DNA from: Levilactobacillus zymae
GTDB lineage: Bacteria > Bacillota > Bacilli > Lactobacillales > Lactobacillaceae
DNA length: 64,000 nucleotides
NCBI RefSeq assembly: GCF_032190635.1
Contig: NZ_JAVLAS010000001.1
Span: forward strand, 1,550,001 to 1,614,000
Direction of reading: 5' to 3'
Positions within the stretch are counted from its first letter, which is position 1, and each line of letters opens with the position of its first letter. Under the pieces are notes generated by a model. That model made no database searches and was not told where the DNA came from. It saw only the letters and a program-made list of their open reading frames with translations. Positions 16,577 to 25,903 of the stretch are shown here, one piece after another. Both the position numbers and the translations under genes were made by a program.

Positions 16577-17595
16577 TTAATCCGAACAGAAATTAAAAAG
16601 CCCAAAGCAATCACTTACAATGGTAGTAGCTAATTCCAACCAATATAGGGAGTGATTACTTTGGGTACATCTACTTTATCACGTTTTCAACGTGGCGCAC
16701 TAGCACAACTGGTCAATGAGGGGAATAAATCTTACCAAGTAATGGCTGACGCCTTAGGCGTCGCCAAAGCTACGATTAGCTATGAGTTGGACCGGGTTAA
16801 ACCTTATGATCCAGAATTAGCTCAGCAAGATGCAGATCGCAAAAGGCGGAATTGCGGTCGTCGTTCGATGCTGACGGCAGCATTAGCGACTTTAATTACC
16901 AATCACTTACGATTAACCTGGTCACCAGAAACCATTGCGGCCGCTTATAACTTGAGCACTGCGTCAATTTATAATTGGCTTAATCGTGGCTGGCTCCCCT
17001 TCAAATTGACTGATCTACCCAATCGGAATGTCCGCCAGCACCGAGTGAGCGAAAATCGTGGGAAATTTACAAGTGGGACTTCCATCGAACAACGGCCAAC
17101 AACTGTTAATCAACGGTTAGCTTTTGGTCATTGGGAAGTAGATACGGTGCTTTCTAGTCGAAGTGAGTCACGATCATGTCTGGTTACATTCGTAGAACGT
17201 AAGACCCGACTTCTATGGGCCATCAAAGCCCCTAATAGAACGGCTAAGGCTCTAAACACCGCCTTTGGCAAGTTTATGGGGGCCTTCGGTCCCCAAGTAA
17301 AATCCATTACTGTTGATCATGGTAAAGAGTTTGCCAATTATCAGGCCTTAGAACAGGATTATCAGATCAAAGTTTATTTTTGCCATCCATATTCACCATG
17401 GGAGCGAGGTTCCAATGAATATTTTAATAGACGGTTACGCTGGTTCTTCCCGAAAAAGACCAATTTTAGCCAAGTAACGACTGATGAGATCCTAGCAGCA
17501 CTTGAACTAATTAATCAACGACCATTAAAAATACATCATCAACAGACTGCCATTGAAAGATTCCGGGCTTGTTCGGATTAAACTTGTAATTTGCC
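16563..17595 (+). mobile_element. Complete IS30-family element, 1033 bp
   Basis: The left end GGCAAATTCTATAATTAATC and the right end (reverse complement GGCAAATTACAAGTTTAATC) form imperfect inverted repeats. Both continue CCGAACA. The target duplication is AGT (16560-16562 and 17596-17598). The inner part of the repeat, TTAATCCGAAC, is shared with the ISLpl1-like elements. This is the intact relative of the broken copy at 37-2071. Confidence 0.93.
16661..17581 (+). CDS. IS30-family transposase
   Basis: The protein (about 306 residues from TTG 16661; GTG 16652 is possible but overlaps AGGGAG) has an N-terminal HTH (VMADALGVAKATISYEL), and a DDE core marked by HWEVDT, VDHGKEFAN and PWERGSNEYFNRR. 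It is intact and could act in trans on the broken copy at the window start. It is similar throughout to the ISLpl1-like transposase. Confidence 0.95.
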   Translation: MGTSTLSRFQRGALAQLVNEGNKSYQVMADALGVAKATISYELDRVKPYDPELAQQDADRKRRNCGRRSMLTAALATLITNHLRLTWSPETIAAAYNLSTASIYNWLNRGWLPFKLTDLPNRNVRQHRVSENRGKFTSGTSIEQRPTTVNQRLAFGHWEVDTVLSSRSESRSCLVTFVERKTRLLWAIKAPNRTAKALNTAFGKFMGAFGPQVKSITVDHGKEFANYQALEQDYQIKVYFCHPYSPWERGSNEYFNRRLRWFFPKKTNFSQVTTDEILAALELINQRPLKIHHQQTAIERFRACSD

Positions 17596-17634
17596 AGTGA
17601 GCGTTATTTTTATCAAAAAGGAGAGCTGATTTAA

Positions 17635-18519
17635 ATGTCGAATCAAACTAGAATTGTTCGCTTGAGGGATGGTCACGCCGTATGGACTCGCTGCGAGGGC
17701 GAGGGCCCAATTAAGTTACTGTTGTTACACGGCGGGCCCGGGATGACGCATGAATACCTAGAACCCTTCTCCGACTTTATTCAGGGAAAACCCATTCAGA
17801 TTATTTACGTGGAAGAACTGGGGTCGTATTACTCTGATCAACCAGATGACCCGAGCTTATGGAACATCCCGCGATTCTGTGACGAAGTAGAAGATGTCCG
17901 CGCTGCCTGGCAACTCGATAATTTTATCTTGTACGGGCAATCGTGGGGAGGCATGTTGGCCATGGAATACGCCATCCGGTATCCGCAGCACCTGAGCGGC
18001 CTGATTGATTCCAACATGGTTGACGATCTGCACGACTATGAAACGTATATTAATCAGCTGCGAGACGCGATGGCTCCCGCTGACGTGGCCTACATGAAGG
18101 CAAAAGAGGCGGCTAATCAGACCGATGATGCCCATTACCAGGAACTGGTCTTGAAGCTTTATCATACCTGCATTTGTCGGTGTGATCCTTGGCCGGATGC
18201 GGTTAACCGGTCGTTTGACCGCCTAAATGAACAGGTTTACGTCACCCTTCAGGGGCCAACCGAGTTTACGATTACGGGGTCCCTAAAGACCTGGTCAATT
18301 CGTGATCGGTTACCGCAGATCAAGGTTCCTACGCTGGTTTTAGGCGGAAAGTACGATAGTATGAATCCGGCGGTGATCACGGCCATGGCCAAGCGGTTGC
18401 CCCACGGAACGGCCCACATTTGTCCGCAGGGGAGTCACTTCTCCATCTGGGATGACCAGCAAGATTATTTTGCGGCGATTGAGCACTTTCTTCAAGCGGT
18501 AGCACCACAAAACGATTAG
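17635..18519 (+). CDS. pepI: Proline iminopeptidase-type alpha/beta hydrolase
   Basis: The 294-residue protein releases N-terminal proline from peptides if the family call is right. HGGPGMTHEY forms the oxyanion region, GQSWGGM carries the nucleophile Ser (about residue 102), LGGKYDSMNP the Asp and QGSHFSIWDD the His. The cap domain (about 130-210) is present. AAAGGAG precedes ATG 17635. Before the IS insertion the gap to the permease stop was about 40 bases, so uptake and peptide breakdown were co-transcribed; now the IS may reduce expression. Confidence 0.85.
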   Translation: MSNQTRIVRLRDGHAVWTRCEGEGPIKLLLLHGGPGMTHEYLEPFSDFIQGKPIQIIYVEELGSYYSDQPDDPSLWNIPRFCDEVEDVRAAWQLDNFILYGQSWGGMLAMEYAIRYPQHLSGLIDSNMVDDLHDYETYINQLRDAMAPADVAYMKAKEAANQTDDAHYQELVLKLYHTCICRCDPWPDAVNRSFDRLNEQVYVTLQGPTEFTITGSLKTWSIRDRLPQIKVPTLVLGGKYDSMNPAVITAMAKRLPHGTAHICPQGSHFSIWDDQQDYFAAIEHFLQAVAPQND

Positions 18520-18567
18520 GCGATTAAGCAGCAGTTGTAACGCATGATGCCGATGTTAATGACGAGT

Positions 18568-18610
18568 AAATTAGGCTTTTCGGTCATCCGCGACCGGAAG
18601 GCCTAATTTT
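18568..18610 (+). terminator. Intrinsic terminator
   Basis: AAATTAGGC pairs with GCCTAATTT, with an inner CGGTC/GACCG helix, then T4. Confidence 0.85.
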
Positions 18611-18688
18611 GATGCGGCCAGTGCCAGGACTTCCTGTGGTAAGATAGTCCTATCGTTTGACTAAACTAATCAGTATCGGAGGCACCTT

Positions 18689-20875
18689 ATGGCAACCGCA
18701 ACCACCACGCTGGCGGACCTTTCCCAACCGGTTCACCAGCAATTACACCAGTATCGTGTACAACAGATTCAAGCCGTCTTGACCCTGCTCGATGAGGGCA
18801 ACACGGTCCCGTTTATCGCCCGTTACCGCAAGGAACGCACCGGGACGTTGGACGAGGTCGCCATTCGTGAGATCGAAGACCAGGCCCACCGACTCCAAAA
18901 ATTGAACCAGCGCCGCCAAGACGTCCTGAAGTTGATCGCGGAGCAGGGGAAACTCACCCCGCAACTTAAGCAGCAGTTGACCCAAGCGACCGCCTTACAA
19001 CAAGTCGAGGACTTGTACTTACCCTATAAACAAAAGCGCCGGACTAAGGCCACCGTGGCTCGTGAAGCCGGGTTGACACCCTTAGCCCAATGGCTGCTGA
19101 CCTTTCCGCAAGGGGGCCTCGATCAGCGGGCCCGCACGTTTATAAACACAGACCAGGACCTGCCGGATGTCGCCGCGGTCTGGGCCGGGGTCCACGAGAT
19201 CCTGGCCGAAACGTTTAGCGAGCAGGCCGCCTTTCGGGAATGGATCCGTCGCTACACCTGGCAACACGGCGAACTCACCAGCAAGCTCAAGCGGCACGCC
19301 GAAGATGAGCAACAGGTCTACGCCACCTACTACGACTTCCACCAGCCGTTAAAACAACTGCCACCGTACCGGGTCCTGGCGGTCAACCGCGGGGAACGTG
19401 AAAAGGTCCTCACGGTCGGCATCGCCGTGGATCCCACGTCGATCTTACAATACGGGCATTTTCGGTTGGTCGGGCAACACCGCGGTCCGGCCGTCGCTAA
19501 AATCACGGCCGCGTTTGCCGACGCCTACAAGCGGTTCTTAGGTCCGGCCATCGAACGCGAACTACGCCGCCAACTGACCGATACGGCCGATACCCATGCC
19601 ATTCAGGTCTTCGGCAATAATTTATACCACCTGTTGATGCAAGCGCCGCTGAAGGGTAAGGTCGTGATGGGATTCGACCCGGCGTACCGGACCGGCTGTA
19701 AACTGGCCATCATGGACGCCAACGGCCGGTTCTTGACCAAGCAGGTGATTTACCCGCACAAGCCCGCCAGCGCCAAGCAACGCGCCGCGGCTGGTCCCGA
19801 GTTCAAACGCCTGTTGGCCCAGTACCACGTCGAAATGATCGCCATCGGCAACGGGACCGCCAGCCGGGAATCTGAGGAGTTTGTCAGCGATATTCTTAAG
19901 ACCCTGGATTACCCGGTCTATTACGTGATCGTCAACGAAGCCGGCGCCTCCGTGTATTCGGCCAGTGCCAACGCGCGGGCCGAATTCGCCGACCTGCACG
20001 TCGAAGAACGCTCGGCCGTTAGCATCGGGCGGCGCCTACAGGACCCCTTAGCCGAATTGATCAAAGTCGACCCTAAAGCTATCGGGGTGGGGCAGTACCA
20101 ACACGACGTCCCCGAAAAGGCTCTCGACGAACAGCTGGACCGGGTGGTGGAAACGGCGGTCAACCAGGTCGGCGTCAACGTCAATACGGCCAGCCCGGAA
20201 CTTTTGACCCACATCTCCGGGCTAACGGCGACCACCGCGCAAAACATCGTGACCTACCGTAACGACCACGGGGCCTTCAAAAACCGGCAAGCCCTGAAAA
20301 AGGTGCCTCGCTTAGGACCCAAGGCCTATCAGCAGGCCGTGGGCTTTCTGCGGATCATCGCCGGGAGCGACCCGTTAGACAACACGGACATTCACCCGGA
20401 AAGCTACCCGGTCGCCCGGCAACTCTTGACGGACCTACACGTCACACCCCAAGCCATCGGCACGCCCAAGTTGCAGCAACAGTTGGCGCAGTTGAACCGC
20501 GCGCAGTGGGCCGCCCAACTCGACGTGGGATCCGCGACGTTGGCCGACATCTGTGACGGCCTCAGTAAACCCGGCCGTGACTTGCGGGATAGCATGCCAG
20601 CGCCGTTGTTACGGCAGGACGTCTTGACCATGGCGGACTTGCAACCGGGGATGGAACTCCAGGGGACGGTCCGCAACGTAGTCGACTTTGGGGCGTTCGT
20701 GGACATCGGCGTCAAGCAGGACGGCCTGGTCCACATTTCGCAACTGACCGACCACTACGTCAGTGATCCCAGCACGGTGGTCACGATCGGCGACGTGGTA
20801 ACGGTGTGGGTTCTGAGTGTCGACGAACAGCGGCAGCGAATCCAGTTGACCATGCGGCAGGCGCCCCAGGCCTAA
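18689..20875 (+). CDS. tex: Tex-like RNA-binding protein
   Basis: The 728-residue protein has the full Tex layout: N-terminal helical region with FIARYRKERTGTLDE, a YqgF/RNase H-like domain (VMGFDPAYRTGCKLAIMD, near 325), helix-hairpin-helix repeats (NVNTASPELLTHISGL, near 500) and a C-terminal S1 domain (VVDFGAFVDIGVKQDGLVHI, near 665). It binds nucleic acids and is linked to transcription. The coding sequence is GC-rich and intact. It is a core gene. Confidence 0.95.
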   Translation: MATATTTLADLSQPVHQQLHQYRVQQIQAVLTLLDEGNTVPFIARYRKERTGTLDEVAIREIEDQAHRLQKLNQRRQDVLKLIAEQGKLTPQLKQQLTQATALQQVEDLYLPYKQKRRTKATVAREAGLTPLAQWLLTFPQGGLDQRARTFINTDQDLPDVAAVWAGVHEILAETFSEQAAFREWIRRYTWQHGELTSKLKRHAEDEQQVYATYYDFHQPLKQLPPYRVLAVNRGEREKVLTVGIAVDPTSILQYGHFRLVGQHRGPAVAKITAAFADAYKRFLGPAIERELRRQLTDTADTHAIQVFGNNLYHLLMQAPLKGKVVMGFDPAYRTGCKLAIMDANGRFLTKQVIYPHKPASAKQRAAAGPEFKRLLAQYHVEMIAIGNGTASRESEEFVSDILKTLDYPVYYVIVNEAGASVYSASANARAEFADLHVEERSAVSIGRRLQDPLAELIKVDPKAIGVGQYQHDVPEKALDEQLDRVVETAVNQVGVNVNTASPELLTHISGLTATTAQNIVTYRNDHGAFKNRQALKKVPRLGPKAYQQAVGFLRIIAGSDPLDNTDIHPESYPVARQLLTDLHVTPQAIGTPKLQQQLAQLNRAQWAAQLDVGSATLADICDGLSKPGRDLRDSMPAPLLRQDVLTMADLQPGMELQGTVRNVVDFGAFVDIGVKQDGLVHISQLTDHYVSDPSTVVTIGDVVTVWVLSVDEQRQRIQLTMRQAPQA

Positions 20876-20997
20876 ATTTTTCATTAAATCGCCCGTTGAT
20901 TGCGGTAATCTGTTAAAATAGAAAGCCTTGGCGTTAGGGCGGCGCAAGCGTTAGCCGTCTAAGACCGCCAACCGACCCAGAAAGTGGTGAAGATTGA

Positions 20998-21126
20998 ATG
21001 ACGGAAAAAGAAAAAATGTTGGCGCTCATTGCCAAGAAGAAGCAAAACGGCCATAACACGCAACACACTGCGGCCAAAAACGACCGCAAGAACATGCGCA
21101 AGGGCCCCAAGATTTTCAACAAGTAG
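20998..21126 (+). CDS. Small basic protein of 42 residues
   Basis: ATG 20998 to TAG 21126 encodes 42 residues, start MTEKEKMLALIAKKKQNGHN and end KGPKIFNK. It is very Lys/Asn/His-rich, has no membrane segment and is probably nucleic-acid associated or ribosome-linked. GGTGA precedes the ATG, and a strong terminator follows 20 bases after the stop, both supporting a real gene. I recall similar small proteins after tex-like genes in lactobacilli but cannot name a function. Confidence 0.6.
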   Translation: MTEKEKMLALIAKKKQNGHNTQHTAAKNDRKNMRKGPKIFNK

Positions 21127-21146
21127 GGCTAAAATCAGTTCCAGTA

Positions 21147-21177
21147 GGACCAGTCGGGGCACGGCTGGTCCTTTTTT
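21147..21177 (+). terminator. Intrinsic terminator
   Basis: GGACCAG pairs with CTGGTCC and is followed by T6. Confidence 0.85.
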
Positions 21178-21281
21178 GGCGAGCCCCCGGATCGGCAGTT
21201 ACGGGCGGCATGTTCTTTAGCGCCCAGATAACGTATAATGAATTTAGCAACAGCTAGACCAGCTAAAAAGGAGAAATAATT

Positions 21282-22688
21282 ATGAATGCCAAGCAGAGAA
21301 ACCGCCGACTGCGGGGCGGCGGGGCCCTCATCATAGGCGTCCTCCTGGGGTTAATGTCGTTAATTGGTAGCGCTAACACCTCGGCGAAGGCGGCTAGTGT
21401 GGTCACGCCGCTACCGCCCACCGCGTATTACGCCGTGAAGGACGGGCAACTCGCCGACCTGACCGCGACTGGGATGACGGCTGCTCACCCGTTAGACCAA
21501 ACCACGCCCACCACCTGGACGGCCACGGCCCAAACCGACGTGCCCACCGCGACCGGCCAGACCAATCGGTATCTCTACATAAGCAGCGCCCAAGATGGCG
21601 TACAAGGGTGGACGGCCGCCACTAATCTGCGAGCGGGCCGCACCTACCAGACGACCGCACCGCAAGCCGTTAAGGCCCAAAACTACGTGGTCGTGAAGTC
21701 GTTTAAAACCGCCCCGGTGCCGACTCGCAAGGTTTATCGGCTGGTCGGGCAGCGGCGGCATTGGCAAGCCCGGGCAAGCTTGCAGCGGGACAAGACCTAC
21801 CGGGTCACTCAGCGCCGGACCTATTACCAAGCCGGGAAGGCCTATACCTACCTGCACGTCACCAGCGGGAAGACCACCGGCTGGGTCTGGCAAGCGGATT
21901 TGAAACGCGGGACCGCCTACAACGTGGCGCACCACCAAGCCGCCATTAAGGCCAAGCTCCAGAAGTACCTCAACTCGGTGACTAAGGATGGGACCGCCGC
22001 AGTCGCCTTTTATAACCTTAGTCCTGTCAAGGGCAGCCGCGCGGCCAAGGCGTCACACGCGGCGGTTTACCGGCAGGGAAAACTGGCCGTTAACGCGCGG
22101 GGCAGTCACGTCACCACGTCCGCCAGTACCTACAAGCTTTACATCGCCGCGTATTTGATGCACCTCAAACAACGGCACCGGTTCTCCTGGACCCGCGCGA
22201 ACCGGGCGGGGATGACCCGGATGATCGTCAAGTCGGCCAACGATTACCCGGTCAGCGTCTTGCAACGCCACGGCCGAACGTCCATTAACCACTGGGTAGC
22301 GTCACAGGGCTATTACGGCCACCCATTCAGTGCGGTGCGCGCCTCGCGGACCACGGCGAACAGCCTGGTCAAGGTCTTAAAGGACCTCCAGCTGGGGCAG
22401 CAGGCCTTCAACAACCGACAAGACCGGGCCTTCATCTTAAGTTTGATGAAACGGCAGGTCTATCGCCGCGGCATCCCCACGGGGGTGGCCAGAGCGGACA
22501 AGGGGACGGTCGTGCGGGATAAGGTCGGGTTCTTGAACGACAACAATGGCGACGCCGGCATCGTGACGCTGCCCAACGGCCAACGGTACTTGCTAGCTAT
22601 TTTGACTTGGGGCCGCGGCCAACATGGATTTAGTGGTTACCCCCGGATCGCGCGGATTGCCGAGCACGTGCAGAAAATCGTTTATTGA
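21282..22688 (+). CDS. Secreted class A beta-lactamase-like serine hydrolase
   Basis: The 468-residue protein starts with a signal peptide (GGALIIGVLLGLMSLIGSA, cleaved near the AKAAS site). Two or three SH3-like/GW-type repeats follow (YLYISSAQDGVQGW, YLHVTSGKTTGWVW), which bind cell wall. The C-terminal domain (about 225-468) has the SxxK motif as STYKLY near residue 285, a YDE-like SANDYP, and a final strand region DKVGFLND in place of KTG. It could be a wall-bound D,D-peptidase or an esterase; antibiotic hydrolysis is not implied. AAAGGAG precedes ATG 21282. Confidence 0.75.
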   Translation: MNAKQRNRRLRGGGALIIGVLLGLMSLIGSANTSAKAASVVTPLPPTAYYAVKDGQLADLTATGMTAAHPLDQTTPTTWTATAQTDVPTATGQTNRYLYISSAQDGVQGWTAATNLRAGRTYQTTAPQAVKAQNYVVVKSFKTAPVPTRKVYRLVGQRRHWQARASLQRDKTYRVTQRRTYYQAGKAYTYLHVTSGKTTGWVWQADLKRGTAYNVAHHQAAIKAKLQKYLNSVTKDGTAAVAFYNLSPVKGSRAAKASHAAVYRQGKLAVNARGSHVTTSASTYKLYIAAYLMHLKQRHRFSWTRANRAGMTRMIVKSANDYPVSVLQRHGRTSINHWVASQGYYGHPFSAVRASRTTANSLVKVLKDLQLGQQAFNNRQDRAFILSLMKRQVYRRGIPTGVARADKGTVVRDKVGFLNDNNGDAGIVTLPNGQRYLLAILTWGRGQHGFSGYPRIARIAEHVQKIVY

Positions 22689-22759
22689 AAATGTTATTAC
22701 TAGTAAAAATCTTTCAATTCCTTGCGCCATCATGACAACGTAAAAAATTTGCTCAGCGT

Positions 22760-23317
22760 TTAAGTGAAACTTTGCTGCGATAACGCCCGTTTCAAGAAGT
22801 CCGGGGTCTGTTGGTATTGGAATTCGGCGAGTTGGGACCGACTCATGTCGAGACGCTCAAAGATCCAATCTTTGAACAGCCCCATGACGCCGTATTGATG
22901 GTACCGAATGGCCATCTTCTATTGCGTGGTCAGGGGACGACCGTCCTGTAGCCGTTCCACGGCAGCTTGCGCCATTGAATAACTATGCTGGTTGACGTAC
23001 CCCTCAATGGCATTTTGCGACTTATCGGTGAAGGCCCGTTGATAAAAAGTCTTGCGTTTTTCAAACTGAGCCATCATGCGGTCAATTTGTTGGGGACTAA
23101 AGGATTGCGGCTCGTCCGCCACGACGGCAGCGTAATCCTGAAGATAGATCCAGGCCGCCAAATCGTATTTGTCCCGAAAGTGGTAGTAGAAAGCCTGCGG
23201 GGTCGCCCCCGCCAGCTTGGCCAACTGGGTCACCCGAATCCGTTCCATGGGAATGGTGCGTAAAAGGTCTTCTAGGGCCGTCGCAAAGGCCCGCTGACTG
23301 AGCGTTTTCAGTGCCAC
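22760..23317 (-). pseudogene. TetR-family regulator with in-frame amber stop
   Basis: The N-terminal HTH (RIRVTQLAKLAGATPQAFYY, residues about 25-44) is intact. The frame meets TAG at 22921-22919 after RPLTTQ, then continues in the same frame with KMAIRYHQYGVMGLFKDWIF and SQLAEFQYQQTPDFL to TAA at 22762-22760. That continuation is the usual C-terminal segment of this TetR subgroup, so the TAG is a recent nonsense change (CAG or AAG to TAG). The 132-residue product may lack dimer contacts. It is divergent from the reductase gene at 23449. Confidence 0.85.
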
Positions 23318-23448
23318 ATTAACCCCTCCTTGTTTGTCATTTACTGTATTCTATAAAGTTTCTTGGCGGATAGTCAATTTTATCAGGTGCGACTTGGTCT
23401 TCTCAGCGGCATAATGGCCTCAACTATTAGAAACGAGGTCTTGGTCTT

Positions 23449-24276
23449 ATGAATATTTTTATTACAGGCGCTACCGGACAACTGGGAACTTATGTGATCG
23501 ATTATCTCAAGTGCTTCGCCCCACAAGCGCAACTGTTTGGGCTGGCCCGCAGCACGCAAGCGGCCCAAAAACTGGCGAAAAAGGGGGTCATCGCCCGTCG
23601 CGGAGACTACGCGGAACCGGCCAGTCTGGTCACGGCCCTGACGGGGATGGACCGTCTCTTGTTCATCTCGGTGCCCCAGGCTGAACTTCAGGCGAACGTG
23701 GTCACCGCGGCTCAACAGGCTAATGTTGGGTTCATCGCCTATACCAGCATTAACGGCATTGCCTATCCCAAGGTCGGGTTAGAACAGAACCACCGTCAAA
23801 CGGAGGCCCTGATTACCGCAACGGGCATCCCGCATACTTTTCTCCGAAATAGCTGGTACCTTGAGATGGAAACGAATCCCTTCAAGGCAGCTTTGGCAAC
23901 GGGCGTTTACGACACCCTCAGTCAGGGGAAAGTCTCTTACGCCACCCGTCAGGAATACGCCGAGGCCGCCGCGCGGGTGATTGCCAATCCTCAGTTTGGT
24001 GCGGTCGTGGAACTGGGACGGGATGCCTTTACCCATCGGGAGCTTGCGCACGCGTTAGCCACCGCCACGGGGCAACCACTAAGCGTTCAACAGGTCGATG
24101 CGGCCACTTATCAGGCCTGGTTAGCCCCGTACACCGCCACCAACTTTGAAACTGCCATGCAAGCGTACGTTCAGCACGGGGACAACGGGGAAGCGGCAGT
24201 CACCCAAACGACCTTCGAGACGGTCCTCGGCCATCCGTTGAATTCACTGGTGGACGCTATCCGCACGATTCTCTAA
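23449..24276 (+). CDS. NmrA/QorB-like NAD(P)H-dependent oxidoreductase
   Basis: The 275-residue protein starts with the Rossmann motif ITGATGQLGT and has the atypical SDR layout of quinone oxidoreductase 2 (QorB): HRQTEALITATGIPHTFLRN near residue 120 and WYLE after it. It likely reduces quinones with NADPH in the cytosol. It is divergent from the broken TetR gene, which was probably its repressor, so it may now be derepressed. Confidence 0.88.
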   Translation: MNIFITGATGQLGTYVIDYLKCFAPQAQLFGLARSTQAAQKLAKKGVIARRGDYAEPASLVTALTGMDRLLFISVPQAELQANVVTAAQQANVGFIAYTSINGIAYPKVGLEQNHRQTEALITATGIPHTFLRNSWYLEMETNPFKAALATGVYDTLSQGKVSYATRQEYAEAAARVIANPQFGAVVELGRDAFTHRELAHALATATGQPLSVQQVDAATYQAWLAPYTATNFETAMQAYVQHGDNGEAAVTQTTFETVLGHPLNSLVDAIRTIL

Positions 24277-24316
24277 CCACCGCCACGACTCCTGATGGTT
24301 TAAATCGTTATCGCAC

Positions 24317-24362
24317 AAATAGCCGGTAAGGCGGCTCTCAACGGCCGCTTTACTGGCTATTT
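24317..24362. terminator. Bidirectional terminator
   Basis: AAATAGCCGGTAA pairs with TTTACTGGCTATTT, with inner GCGGC/GCCGC. It separates the reductase gene from the converging toxin gene. Confidence 0.85.
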
Positions 24363-24388
24363 ACAATTTTGAAGTACGTAAATTGTGA

Positions 24389-24655
24389 TCAATAATGATC
24401 GCGAGCCGAATATAAATACAACGTGTCATCTTCGATCCGATAAATCAACCGATGCTCGCCGGTAATCCGCCGCGACCACTTGCCGGTCAGCTCATGTTTG
24501 AGGGGTTCAGGCTTACCTTGTCCCGAAAAAGGGTGACGAGCAATGTCTTTAATCAGCGCATTGATTTTGCGAATTTTTTTCTTGTCACCCTGGTCTTGCC
24601 AGTACCTGTAATCTTGCCAAGCATCGTCTGACCAATAAATTCCCATCTCAGTCAT
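24389..24655 (-). CDS. yoeB: YoeB-family mRNA interferase toxin
   Basis: The 88-residue RelE-fold toxin cleaves mRNA in the ribosomal A site. Family features are visible: WSDDAWQDYRYWQ at the start, IARHPFSGQGKPEPLK in the middle, and the catalytic end SRRITGEHRLIYRI and ARDHY. The gene overlaps the antitoxin by eight bases. ATG 24655 or the internal ATG 24646 could be used. Confidence 0.92.
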   Translation of the reverse strand: MTEMGIYWSDDAWQDYRYWQDQGDKKKIRKINALIKDIARHPFSGQGKPEPLKHELTGKWSRRITGEHRLIYRIEDDTLYLYSARDHY

Positions 24656-24914
24656 CCTCGGGGTCTATGAGGGCATGTTGTTTGCCTTGCCCCTTGGCAA
24701 ATTGGGCATCCCCGCGCCTAATCTTGTCCATTAGGGGTTGGTTCGAAAGAATGCGCACGGTCTCGGTCATCGCATCGTAATCGTCTTTAGACAAAACCAC
24801 AACGTCATCTTCTCCTTTTTTAGTGGTGACGATCAGTGGTTCGGAGTCTTCATTGACCGCCTTCATAAAGGATTTGAGGTTTTGCCGAAAATTTGTGTAG
24901 TTAACAGCGTCCAT
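24648..24914 (-). CDS. yefM: YefM-family antitoxin
   Basis: The 88-residue Phd/YefM-type protein has an N-terminal DNA-binding part (NYTNFRQNLKSFMKAVNED) and PLIVTTKKGEDDVVVLSKDDYD, followed by an acidic C-terminal tail that neutralises YoeB. It lies first in the operon, as usual, and should repress its own promoter in the 24915-24960 region. Confidence 0.92.
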   Translation of the reverse strand: MDAVNYTNFRQNLKSFMKAVNEDSEPLIVTTKKGEDDVVVLSKDDYDAMTETVRILSNQPLMDKIRRGDAQFAKGQGKQHALIDPEDD

Positions 24915-25139
24915 TCGAAATCACTCCATTCTGTACGCTATATTGTACAGTCCATGCGAACCAAAAACAACTTTTTAGCTTGATAATAAGTTAGTCAAAA
25001 CTCTATCCGCAACCTCGAGACTTTCTGATTTGTAGAATGCTTACAATTCTTTAATGACAGCAGGCAACAAATCTCAACTAGCTTCCAAACCGTCCATTCT
25101 ATATAATTGACCTGACAAGTTCATTAGGAGGTCAATCGA

Positions 25140-25724
25140 ATGCAGGTTAATGACTATCAGGATTTACGCGTTCAGCGTACGATTACCAGTATTTACGATG
25201 CGTTTAAACAACTCATTTGTGAAAAAGACTATTCAAAAATTACCGTGACCGAGCTCGCGCGGTTAGCACGGATCAATAAAAAGACGTTTTACCGTTACTA
25301 TCCGACGTTGGACGATCTCCTCCGTGAGCTACAGGCTCAGTACTCGAAGGCCTACCTCGACGAGATTGCTGATTTACGCTACCCACGTGATTTGGCCAAG
25401 AGTGTGGCAGCCTTTTTTACCTATTCTGCCAGCCAAGGCGAGGCTTACGACCGAATTACCACTTGCACGGTGGGGTCTTACGTGGGCATTCGGCAACAAA
25501 TGATCAATGATGTGATGACTAAAACCTGGGGACAATCCCCGGAATTTAACCAATTAGCCGACTGGCAAAAACAAATTTTATTGAATTTTGTGGAACAGAC
25601 TGGGCTAAAGGTTTACACCACTTGGGTGGCCAACGGGCGAGTCGAACCGTTAGCCGATGTGATTCGGGCAGCCACGGCATTGATGCAAGGTGGGGTAACT
25701 CAGTATTTGAATTTAACTAAATAG
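25140..25724 (+). CDS. TetR-family regulator
   Basis: The 194-residue protein has a TetR HTH (KITVTELARLARINKKTFYR, residues about 33-52) and a helical ligand domain with a TetR_C-like ending. ATTAGGAGG precedes ATG 25140. The next genes encode an NTF2-like protein and a DHA2 exporter in the same direction, behind a terminator, so this regulator probably controls them or itself. Confidence 0.88.
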   Translation: MQVNDYQDLRVQRTITSIYDAFKQLICEKDYSKITVTELARLARINKKTFYRYYPTLDDLLRELQAQYSKAYLDEIADLRYPRDLAKSVAAFFTYSASQGEAYDRITTCTVGSYVGIRQQMINDVMTKTWGQSPEFNQLADWQKQILLNFVEQTGLKVYTTWVANGRVEPLADVIRAATALMQGGVTQYLNLTK

Positions 25725-25736
25725 ATGGCCGTTCAG

Positions 25737-25776
25737 ACGGTGATTATCGAATTTTTTCGATAATCACCGTTTTTTG
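25737..25776 (+). terminator. Intrinsic terminator after tetR
   Basis: ACGGTGATTATCGAA pairs with TTCGATAATCACCGT (15 bp), followed by T6. Confidence 0.9.
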
Positions 25777-25903
25777 GTAGTTTTATGCGTCACATTCCTC
25801 AAAAGGGTGGCATATGTCTCGCTTTGAAAAAGAGTGCCCATTTTTTTGCCGTGGGGTTCCTTGCATAATAAAGCCATCAACTAAATCACGGAGGTTATCA
25901 GAA

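Noticed and set aside
21282..22688. A beta-lactamase resistance gene
   Set aside because: The SxxK fold is present, but the KTG-like motif is changed and the protein has wall-binding repeats, which suggests a cell-wall enzyme instead.
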